Origin: a bacterium
Lineage (GTDB): Bacteria > Sumerlaeota > Sumerlaeia > UBA8349
Reading direction: 5' to 3'
Length of the DNA stretch: 11,645 nucleotides
NCBI GenBank assembly: GCA_013203855.1
Contig: JABMPG010000120.1
Span: 1 to 11,645, forward strand
The notes under the pieces are model-generated. The model saw only the letters and a list, made by a program, of their open reading frames with translations. It did not search any database and was not told the origin of the DNA. Below are positions 1 through 6,568 of this stretch, piece by piece. The first letter of the stretch is position 1. Each line of letters opens with the position of its first letter. A program made the translations under genes and the position numbers.

Positions 1-3
1 CCC

Positions 4-822
4 ATGAGCTGGATCATCCCCGATGTCGCCCAAGTCAACCCCCTCTTCTACATTCTGCTGACCGCCGGCGGCACCTTCATCATCGGCCTGAGCAAGGCCG
101 GCTTCGGCGGAAGCGTCGGAATTCTCGCTACACCGCTTTTCCTCCTCGCCCTGCCCGGAAACGTCGCGCTCTCCATGATCCTCCCCCTCCTCATCGTCTG
201 CGACATTTTCACCTGGCGGCAGTTCCCCACCGAATGGCATCCCAAAAGCTACGTCCTCCTCTGCCTCGGCGCCCTTGTCGGCCTCGGATTCGGACTGTAT
301 TGCCTCCTCTGGTTCGGCCAGGGAGACGTCGACGGCGACCGCTGGATCCGGATCATCGTCGGGGTCGTCTCCCTCTTCTTCTGCATTCTCAAGGTCTTCC
401 GCTCCGGTCGCGAACGCCCGGCTTTCGAGCCGAATCTCCTCAGCGGCGGAATCATCGGCGCCCTTGCCGGATTCGTCACCATGGTCGCCCACGCCGCCGG
501 GCCCCTCGTCAACATGTTCCTCCTCCCCCAGCGCCTCGACCGGCGCGTTTTCGTCGGAACCACGGCCCGCTATTATCTCACGATGAACTCACTCAAGGTC
601 CCGCTCTACGTCGCCGCCAGCTTCCTGGCTAAGGACCTCAACTACATTACCCTCGATACCCTGAAATGGGACGCCTGGCTGGTGATCTTCGGCATCTTGG
701 GCGTCGCGGCCGGAGCTTGGCTAAATCGCCGGATGAGCGGCCAGATCTTCAACGCCGTCATCTACGTCTTCCTCGCCATCACCGGAGCCAAAATGCTCTA
801 CGATGGCATCTTTCCCACATAA
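4..822 (+). CDS. TauE/SafE-family (DUF81) membrane permease
   Basis: The 272-residue product is strongly hydrophobic, with about eight membrane segments (roughly residues 14-29, 38-50, 53-70, 82-104, 114-132, 146-175, 185-207, 222-240 and 248-268). It shows the two-repeat layout of the TauE/SafE family. The first half has the glycine-rich GLSKAGFGG loop near residue 28. The second half has the matching stretch around 153-176 (ALAGFVTMVAHAAGP), followed by LPQ. Characterised family members export sulfite, sulfoacetate or other small organic anions across the inner membrane. The substrate here cannot be told. Length is normal for the family. The ATG lies three bases from the window edge, so its ribosome binding site is not visible and a start further upstream cannot be excluded, although the N-terminus looks complete. 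No neighbour points to a sulfonate pathway. The family call is confident; the transport role is inferred from the family. Confidence 0.88.
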   Translation: MSWIIPDVAQVNPLFYILLTAGGTFIIGLSKAGFGGSVGILATPLFLLALPGNVALSMILPLLIVCDIFTWRQFPTEWHPKSYVLLCLGALVGLGFGLYCLLWFGQGDVDGDRWIRIIVGVVSLFFCILKVFRSGRERPAFEPNLLSGGIIGALAGFVTMVAHAAGPLVNMFLLPQRLDRRVFVGTTARYYLTMNSLKVPLYVAASFLAKDLNYITLDTLKWDAWLVIFGILGVAAGAWLNRRMSGQIFNAVIYVFLAITGAKMLYDGIFPT

Positions 823-862
823 TCCCCGGCTGTGTTTGCTGTTTTGACAAACCTCTCCCCTC

Positions 863-891
863 TTGCGAAATCCCCTGAAAATGCGTAGACT
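863..891 (+). promoter_or_regulatory. Candidate promoter for the serpin gene
   Basis: In the 123-bp gap after the permease gene, TTGCGA (863-868) and TAGACT (886-891) are separated by 17 bp, each matching four of six sigma-70 consensus bases. A perfect -35 hexamer TTGACA also lies at 844-849, but no good -10 sits at the right distance from it. The predicted transcript start would be near 898, giving a leader of about 48 bases before the serpin ATG. This is pattern matching only; the organism's promoter consensus is unknown. Confidence 0.3.
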
Positions 892-945
892 TGATCCCGT
901 AGAAACCGATGGCTCCCGATCCAGTTCTCCTCTCGGAGGCTCCCC

Positions 946-2145
946 ATGCCAAAGACGATCCCCCTGATTCTCTCCCTGCTGATCCTTATGACTGCGGCCC
1001 TCCCCGCTCAGGAAAGCGCCGGTCCCGCCGAACGCGTGGCCCGGGCCAATACTCTCTTCGCCGCCGATCTCTACCGACACCTCTCAAACACCGACTCCAA
1101 CATCCTCTTCTCACCGTACAGCCTTTCCTCCGTCCTTGTCCTCATCCATCGCGGAGCGACAGGCGCCACCCAGCAGGAAATCGGCCAGACCCTCCGGATT
1201 GGCAACATCCCCGACCTCCACAGCGCCATCTCAACCCTTCGCCACCAACTTCTCGCCTCGGAACGTACGAAGGTCAAAATGGCCAACGCGATCTGGGCGG
1301 CCCGGGACCTTGATCTGAAGCCCGAATTCTCCGCCGTCGCCCAGGGCCTTCACCAGGCCCGTGCCCAGGCCCTCGACTTCGACGCAGACCCCGAGCAAGC
1401 CCGGCAGACAATCAACGCCTTCACGCGAGAGGCCACGAAAGGCAAGATCCCCGAACTGATCCCGCTGGGCATCATCAGCGCCTACACCCGACTCATCCTT
1501 ACCAACGCCCTCTACTTCCGCAGCCAATGGGAATCCCCGTTCGACCCCGAGGAGACCGCCGAACGAAACTTTCGTTGCCTCGACGGCGAGAAACGCAAGA
1601 CCCCCATGATGCATCAGCGCGCCGCGCTGCCCTACGGCGAAACAGACGGTGTCCAGATCCTCGAACTCCCCTACCAGGGCGCGGAATACTCCCTCTGCGT
1701 TCTTCTCCCCCGCAAGATAAAAGACCTGCCCGCACTCGAAGAGCGCCTGGGGCCCGAAGAAATCGCCGACCTCCTCAAGGATCTCGAGATCCACGAGACC
1801 GACGTGCGCCTCCCACGTTTTCATATTGATACGAGCGCCGATCTCGCCAACGATCTCGCCCTGCTCGGAATGCCCCGCGCCTTCAGTTCCAATGCCGACT
1901 TTTCCGGAATGCTCGGAAAGAGCGAAGACGTCTACCTCACCGCCGTCCTCCACAGCGCCCGCATCGACATCGATGAGGCCGGAACCGAAGCCGTAGCCGC
2001 GACGGCCGCCGTCCTCGGGCTCAAGGAACTCCCCGCGAACCTCCCCCGTGCAAGATTCCACGCCGACCACCCCTTCCTCTTCCTTATTCGACATCGGCCG
2101 ACAAACACGATTCTATTCTTGGGTCGCATGGCGGATCCCCGATAG
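946..2145 (+). CDS. Secreted serpin (serine/cysteine protease inhibitor)
   Basis: The 399-residue protein begins with a signal peptide (K3, hydrophobic residues 5-19, likely cleavage after A21) with no lipobox cysteine, so it should be exported as a soluble protein. The rest is a full-length serpin domain. It has SNILFSPYSLSSVL near 51, the TRLILTNALYFRSQWESPF breach/shutter block at 181-199, and the C-terminal FHADHPFLFLIRH and ILFLGRM strands. The reactive-loop hinge at 344-353 (EAGTEAVAAT, small residues with Thr at P14) is the inhibitory type. Counting P17 from E344 puts P1 at K360 and P1' at E361, which would suggest a trypsin-like target. However, the P' side is about two residues longer than in squamous cell carcinoma antigen, so the scissile bond is uncertain. 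The start is supported by GGAGG at 935-939, six bases before the ATG. The gene looks intact. The target protease and physiological role are unknown; defence against external proteases is a guess. Confidence 0.95.
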   Translation: MPKTIPLILSLLILMTAALPAQESAGPAERVARANTLFAADLYRHLSNTDSNILFSPYSLSSVLVLIHRGATGATQQEIGQTLRIGNIPDLHSAISTLRHQLLASERTKVKMANAIWAARDLDLKPEFSAVAQGLHQARAQALDFDADPEQARQTINAFTREATKGKIPELIPLGIISAYTRLILTNALYFRSQWESPFDPEETAERNFRCLDGEKRKTPMMHQRAALPYGETDGVQILELPYQGAEYSLCVLLPRKIKDLPALEERLGPEEIADLLKDLEIHETDVRLPRFHIDTSADLANDLALLGMPRAFSSNADFSGMLGKSEDVYLTAVLHSARIDIDEAGTEAVAATAAVLGLKELPANLPRARFHADHPFLFLIRHRPTNTILFLGRMADPR

Positions 2146-2331
2146 AGACGGGACGCATGAAGGGCGCCGGGGAGCAGTCCAACCCGAGATCCGTCTTCAT
2201 TTTCTGCGTGATCGATTGATTGACATCGAGGAAGCCGTCCCAAGAATCCTCTTTTGAGAGAACTCAAGCGGCGGGCGAGGTTCCGCACATTGCAGCCCGT
2301 GAAATTCAGTAATTCAGAAATCTCATCATCG

Positions 2332-2403
2332 CCAGCAGCCGGGAGGAAAACCTCTGGAAGGGCCCGACCGATCCGCATCGATCCGCCTCACACCGGCTGC
2401 TGG
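2332..2403. repeat. 11-bp perfect inverted repeat enclosing small hairpins (candidate structured RNA)
   Basis: CCAGCAGCCGG at 2332-2342 is the exact reverse complement of CCGGCTGCTGG at 2393-2403. Between the arms lie GAGG-AAAA-CCTC (2343-2354), stacked directly on the inside of the left arm, and CGAT-CCGC-ATCG (2369-2380). The whole can therefore fold as a stem closing a multibranch loop. The two 10-mers GATCCGCATC and GATCCGCCTC also sit in tandem at 2370-2389. No T-run follows on either strand, so it is not an ordinary intrinsic terminator. It may be a small RNA, part of a long dnaE leader, or a DNA palindrome. The pairing is seen directly; any function is inference. Confidence 0.45.
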
Positions 2404-2641
2404 TTATATGTGAAAAGGCTCATCCCGGGATCATCATCGCGGCCGGGGACGAACCGCTGGGGAGAAAACCGCCTCTTATGACTGTCAATCTTGCTTCACG
2501 ACCGACCACGCCACCTCCTGCGCCCTTTCCTCCCTGGCATACTAGAACCTTCTGATAGATGCGGTGGATCGTTCCCTGCTCTTTTCTCACAGGCAAAGGG
2601 AGACGTCCATTCCTGAAAGTGCGGAATCGGTCAAGGTAAGT

Positions 2642-2697
2642 AGTACGGACTGAGGGGTATATGTACGGAAGCCCTGCGCCCGGTACTCCCTTTTTTT
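2642..2697 (+). terminator. Candidate intrinsic terminator or attenuator upstream of dnaE
   Basis: AGTACGG (2642-2648) can pair with CC, a bulged G and GTACT (ending at 2687). An inner AGGG/CCCT pairing lies within the loop. Three C residues and then seven T residues (2691-2697) follow, which is the arrangement of a rho-independent terminator. It lies 112 bases before the dnaE ATG and more than 490 bases after the serpin stop. It could therefore end a transcript made within the gap or attenuate dnaE. The stem is imperfect and the spacer before the T-run is a little long. Confidence 0.35.
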
Positions 2698-2809
2698 CAG
2701 GCTGGAAAACGGGAGCCGAAGTGGCGTACGATACCTGTCGGTTCAACGAACCGCCTATCGCCCATCGCGGCACTGCTGTTCTTCCTCTCGTGTGCACCGG
2801 AGTCCATAT

Positions 2810-5800
2810 ATGTCTTCCCCTGAGTTCGTTCACCTTCACGTCCACAGCCAATTCAGCCTCTTGGACGGCGTCAACCATTTCGGTCCTCTCTTCGAAAAGG
2901 TCAAGTCCATGGGCATGGACACCGTCGCCCTGACTGACCACGGCAACCTCTTTGGCGCCTGCGCCTTCTTCAAGGAGGCCCAGGAACACGAAGTCCGACC
3001 CATCATCGGCTGCGAGGTCTACCTCTCTCCCACCCACTACCGCGACCGCACCTCCAACGAGGCCCGATCCAGTCAGCATCTCGTCCTCCTTACCAAGAAC
3101 TACGAAGGCTACCTGAATCTCTGCTACCTCGTCTCCAAGGGCTTTCTCGAGGGCTTCTACTACAAGCCCCGCATCGACAAGGATCTGCTCGCCGCCCACA
3201 AGGAAGGCCTCATCGCCCTGTCGGGATGCCTATCCGGTGTGGTGGCCGACTACTTGCAGAACGACCGCCCCAAGGAAGCCCTGAAGGCAGCCGAAGACTT
3301 CGCCCGGATCATGGGCCCGGATCACTTCTATATCGAGCTGATGGACCACGGCATGCCCGAGCAAAAGAAAGTGAACCAGCAACTGCTCGAGATCGCCCGC
3401 GAAACCGGACTGCCCGTTGTCGCAACCAACGACGCCCACTACCTGGCCCGCAACGATTCAAAAACCCAGGATCTCCTCCTCGCTATCGGAACGGGAAAAA
3501 CCATCGACGATCAGAATCGCCTCAGATTCGACGTGGCCGAGTTCTATCTGAAATCACCCGAGGAAATGAACCAGATCTTCGGCCACATCGAGGGCGCGAT
3601 TGAAAACACCGTTCGCATCGCTGAGCGCTGCCAGTCCGAAATCCGGTTCCGCCAGGCCCTCCTTCCCGTTTTCCAGCCACCCGACAAGTCCGATCCCGAA
3701 GACTTCCTCCGCCGGCTGGTCATGGAAGGACTCGAGAAACGCTACGGTGAGATCACCCCCGCCATCCGGGACCGATACGAACACGAGATGAAGATTATCT
3801 CCGGCATGGGCTTCGTTTCTTACTTCCTCGTCGTGTGGGATTTCGTAAGATATGCACTGGAACGCGGTATTCCCACAGGCTGTCGCGGCTCCGGCGCGGG
3901 AAGCATCGTCGCCTATGCCCTCGGAATTACCGAACTCGATCCCATCAAGTACAAACTCTTCTTCGAACGGTTCCTCAACCCCGAACGGGTGAGTATGCCC
4001 GACTTCGACATCGACATCTGCCAGGTCCGCCGAGGCGAAGTCATCGAGTACGTCCGAAACAAATACGGCAAAGAGAACGTCGCCCACATCATCACCTTCA
4101 GCACCATGAAAGCCAAGGCCGCGGTGCGCGATGTCGGCCGAGTCATGAACCTGCCGATCAACTTCGTCGATCGCGTCGCCAAGCTGATTCCCGAAGGTCC
4201 CAAGGTCACCATGGAAAAGGCCCTTGAGGAATCGGCCGAACTCAAGGAACTCTACGACACCGACCCGCAGATCACAGAGATCATCAACCGCGCGCGAGAG
4301 ATCGAAGGCACGGTCCGACAGCCCGGAGTACACGCCGCAGGCGTCGTCGTCTGCTCCAAGCCCCTCATCGAAGCCATCCCTCTCTACCGCCAGACCAACA
4401 AAGAGGAAGTCATCACCCAGTACAATATGAACGAGGTCGAGGAGTTGGGCCTTCTCAAGATCGATTTCCTCGGCCTCAAGAACCTCACCATCATCGCCGA
4501 CTGCATCGCCCTGATCCGCGAGATCCACGACGTCCAGATCGACTGGGAAAAGATCGGCTTCGACGACCCGAAAACCTATGAACTGCTCCAGCGCGGCGAC
4601 GGATTCGGCGTTTTCCAGGTGGAATCCTCAGGGATGCGTGACATGCTGCGCCGCGCCCTGCCGACCAACCTCGAAGACATCACCGCCCTTATCGCCCTCT
4701 ATCGGCCCGGCCCCATGCAATTCATGGACTCCTTCATCAACCGAAAGCATCGCCGCGAGGACGTTACCTATCCTCACCCGGACATGGAAGAGCCCCTGAA
4801 AGAAACCTACGGCCTGATGATCTATCAGGAGCAGGTCATGCAGGTCGCCAGCGTTCTCGGTGGCTTCTCCCTCGGAGAGGCCGACATTCTTCGACGCGCC
4901 ATGTCGAAGAAAAAAGCCAAAGAAATGGAGAAGATGAAGGCCCAGTTCATAGAGGGCTGCGCGAAGAAAGATATCCCGGCTGAAACCGCCGAAGAGATCT
5001 TCGCCATGATCGAGAAGTTCGCGTCCTACGGATTTAACAAGGCCCACGCCGCATCCTACGCTGTTCTCACCTACCGAACCGGATACCTCAAAGCCCACTA
5101 CCCCGCCGAATTCATGGCCGCCCTGCTCACCGGAGAAATCCGCACCAGCGCCAGCGATAAACTGGGCATGTATATCGGTGTGGGCCGCGACATGGGACTC
5201 CAGGTTCTCCAACCCAACATCAACCTCTCCCAGGCTTTCTTCACCGTCGTCAACGGAGATATCCGCTTCGGCCTGGTCGCGATCAAGAACGTCGGACACG
5301 GACCCGTCGCCGCCATCATCGAAGAGCGCGACAAGAACGGCCCTTTCGAAACCTTCCAGGATTTCTGCGAGCGCATCGATCAATCCAAAGTCGGATCGCG
5401 CGCTATTGAATGCCTCATCGTCGCCGGCGCCTTCGACAGCATGGGCGGAACCCGTCCCCAACTCCTTGCCATCCTGCCCGATGCTCTCGAAATCGGCAAC
5501 ACCCGCCGCTCCATGAAAGAGTCGGGCCAGACCTCCCTCTTCGATATGCTCGCCGAGGACGACGCCGAAAAAGGCAACCTCAACTCCATCCCACTCCCCG
5601 ATATCCCGGACTGGACCGACCGTGAGAAGTTCAACCGGGAAAAAGAACTCGCCGGAATCTTCCTCTCCGGACACCCCCTCGACCGATTCCGGTCCGACAT
5701 CCGCTCGTTCGCTTCCGCCACATCAGCCGATCTAACGGACAAGAAAGACAAGGACCAGGTAACCGTGGTCGGCATGGTCACCGACATGCGCGAAATCCTC

Positions 5801-6262
5801 ACCCGCAATGGCGACGCCATGTCCTTCGTCACCCTCGAAGATCTCGACGGGCGCTACGAAGTCATCTTCTTCCCCCGAACCTACGACCAGAACCGCAACC
5901 TGCTCATCCTCGACGAAATGCTCTACGTCGAAGGCAAGGTAAGCAGACGCGCCGAGGAAGACGAACCCAAAGTTCTGGTGGACCGCGCCATCCGACTCGA
6001 AGACGTCCGACGCGAGCGCACCCGCTTCATCGACATCGACCTTCAAGTCGACGATATCGACATCACTCAACTCGAAAGCCTGCGCCGCCTCTTCCGCGAC
6101 AACAAAGGCCCCATTCCCACCCGTCTGCGGCTCACCTGGAACGGAGCCGAAGGCGTCCAGATCCTCACAGACTCCCGCTTCCGCGTCACCCCCTCGGACG
6201 CCTTCCTCAAAGACTTCGACAACCTCGGCTTTACCACGCGACTGAAGTTCTCCACGGAATAG
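2810..6262 (+). CDS. dnaE: DNA polymerase III alpha subunit
   Basis: This is the 1150-residue catalytic subunit of the replicative DNA polymerase. The N-terminal PHP domain (about 6-275) has HLHVHS (H10, H12), TDHG (H44), GCE (E69), QH (H90), SGC (C140) and NDAHY (D208, H210). The polymerase core has CRGSGAGS (from C358), the catalytic aspartates D400 and D402 in PDFDIDIC, and D552 in KIDFLGL. E. coli uses D401, D403 and D555. A fingers block with YQEQVMQVA and GFNKAHAASYA follows, then a helix-hairpin-helix region near 815-885 and an OB fold near 983-1070 (VTVVGMVTDMR). The start is the ATG at 2810, with GGAG at 2799-2802 seven bases upstream. An in-frame GTG at 2792 would add six residues but has no such site. 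Small departures from the common sequence are TGCRGS where most have GPGRGS, and PDFDIDIC where most have PDFD(V/I)DFC. Function is certain from family knowledge. Confidence 0.98.
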   Translation: MSSPEFVHLHVHSQFSLLDGVNHFGPLFEKVKSMGMDTVALTDHGNLFGACAFFKEAQEHEVRPIIGCEVYLSPTHYRDRTSNEARSSQHLVLLTKNYEGYLNLCYLVSKGFLEGFYYKPRIDKDLLAAHKEGLIALSGCLSGVVADYLQNDRPKEALKAAEDFARIMGPDHFYIELMDHGMPEQKKVNQQLLEIARETGLPVVATNDAHYLARNDSKTQDLLLAIGTGKTIDDQNRLRFDVAEFYLKSPEEMNQIFGHIEGAIENTVRIAERCQSEIRFRQALLPVFQPPDKSDPEDFLRRLVMEGLEKRYGEITPAIRDRYEHEMKIISGMGFVSYFLVVWDFVRYALERGIPTGCRGSGAGSIVAYALGITELDPIKYKLFFERFLNPERVSMPDFDIDICQVRRGEVIEYVRNKYGKENVAHIITFSTMKAKAAVRDVGRVMNLPINFVDRVAKLIPEGPKVTMEKALEESAELKELYDTDPQITEIINRAREIEGTVRQPGVHAAGVVVCSKPLIEAIPLYRQTNKEEVITQYNMNEVEELGLLKIDFLGLKNLTIIADCIALIREIHDVQIDWEKIGFDDPKTYELLQRGDGFGVFQVESSGMRDMLRRALPTNLEDITALIALYRPGPMQFMDSFINRKHRREDVTYPHPDMEEPLKETYGLMIYQEQVMQVASVLGGFSLGEADILRRAMSKKKAKEMEKMKAQFIEGCAKKDIPAETAEEIFAMIEKFASYGFNKAHAASYAVLTYRTGYLKAHYPAEFMAALLTGEIRTSASDKLGMYIGVGRDMGLQVLQPNINLSQAFFTVVNGDIRFGLVAIKNVGHGPVAAIIEERDKNGPFETFQDFCERIDQSKVGSRAIECLIVAGAFDSMGGTRPQLLAILPDALEIGNTRRSMKESGQTSLFDMLAEDDAEKGNLNSIPLPDIPDWTDREKFNREKELAGIFLSGHPLDRFRSDIRSFASATSADLTDKKDKDQVTVVGMVTDMREILTRNGDAMSFVTLEDLDGRYEVIFFPRTYDQNRNLLILDEMLYVEGKVSRRAEEDEPKVLVDRAIRLEDVRRERTRFIDIDLQVDDIDITQLESLRRLFRDNKGPIPTRLRLTWNGAEGVQILTDSRFRVTPSDAFLKDFDNLGFTTRLKFSTE

Positions 6263-6568
6263 ACTCGGGTACCCAGTTTGGAGTTTGCGGTTCTTGGGTT
6301 TCTCGGGCTGGGCCCCTATAGACGTGTTTTCAGCGCTTGGTCCAGCCACCAGCAAACTGAAACTCCTCAGTCGGCAGATACAGGAGCGGCGCCGCCTCAA
6401 CTGCCCTCGCAGGAGATAAACCCACAAACGAGAGAAGACCCACAACCGTGCGCGGCAGGAAACGCGCGATCATGTCCAACCTCCCATTCAGATCAGTTCA
6501 TGTGAAACAAAGAAGCCTCCGGCCAAGTCGGAATCTTCCATAGCACAAAGAGAGAGGGCAGACCGTCT
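6263..6568. other. 306-bp gap between convergent dnaE and ugd
   Basis: Besides the ugd terminator at 6504-6538, only minor structure is visible. This comprises a GGGTACCC palindrome just after the dnaE stop, a GCGGCGCCGC palindrome near 6387, and a GC-only 5-bp hairpin (GCGCG, eight-base loop, CGCGC) at 6450-6467 without a T-run. No clear intrinsic terminator for dnaE was found. No reading frame here has a ribosome binding site and protein-like composition. Confidence 0.55.
6504..6538 (-). terminator. Rho-independent terminator of the uxs-ugd unit
   Basis: Read on the minus strand, GAAGATTCCG, the loop ACTTGGC, then CGGAGGCTTC form a 10-bp stem with one A.G mismatch and one T.G wobble, followed at once by TTTGTTT. 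It begins 30 bases after the ugd stop codon, the usual place for the terminator of this gene. On the plus strand the hairpin is not followed by T residues, so it should act in one direction only. Confidence 0.65.

Larger units (their letters stand above)
2146..2809 (+). other. 664-bp non-coding gap between serpin and dnaE
   Basis: No reading frame here has a ribosome binding site, plausible composition or recognisable motifs. Visible signals are these. AGACGG (2146-2151) can pair with CCGTCT (2191-2196), just before a T-rich stretch, a weak candidate terminator for the serpin gene. TTGACA (2220-2225) lies 16 bp before AAGAAT (2242-2247), a possible promoter. A folded element spans 2332-2403, a 10-bp direct repeat TCATCATCGC occurs at 2323-2332 and 2431-2440, and a palindrome ATCCCGGGAT lies at 2422-2431. 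A hairpin plus T7 ends at 2697. A 6-bp stem hairpin CGGTTCAACGAACCG lies at 2739-2753, 57 bases before the dnaE start. No known RNA family was recognised. Confidence 0.6.

Noticed and set aside
1231..2094. Long open frame antisense to the serpin gene (287 codons)
   Set aside because: It is a by-product of C-rich third positions in the serpin gene. It has no ribosome binding site and no recognisable domain, and its composition is dominated by Gly, Glu and Val.
2254..2481. 75-codon plus-strand frame in the serpin-dnaE gap
   Set aside because: It has no Shine-Dalgarno site, an Arg/Ser/Pro-rich composition without motifs, and it runs straight through the 11-bp inverted repeat.
2632..2701. Sequence resembling a short spliceosomal intron: AAG-GTAAGT donor at 2633-2641 and a TTTTTTTCAG acceptor ending at 2700
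   Set aside because: The surrounding genes are clearly bacterial (Shine-Dalgarno sites, operon spacing). The stretch is non-coding, and the T-run is better explained as part of a terminator-like hairpin. The match is coincidental.
2420..3199. Minus-strand open frame spanning the dnaE 5' end and part of the gap
   Set aside because: Half is antisense to the PHP domain of dnaE and the rest covers structured non-coding DNA. No domain or start signal is seen.
3554..5674. Long antisense frames within dnaE (324 and 348 codons)
   Set aside because: They lie wholly opposite a highly conserved housekeeping gene, with acidic, Gly/Asp/Val-rich composition typical of antisense shadows in GC-rich DNA.
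6278..6505. 75-codon plus-strand frame in the dnaE-ugd gap
   Set aside because: It has no ribosome binding site and low-complexity Pro/Gln/Ser-rich content, and it lies right after dnaE with no sign of a domain.
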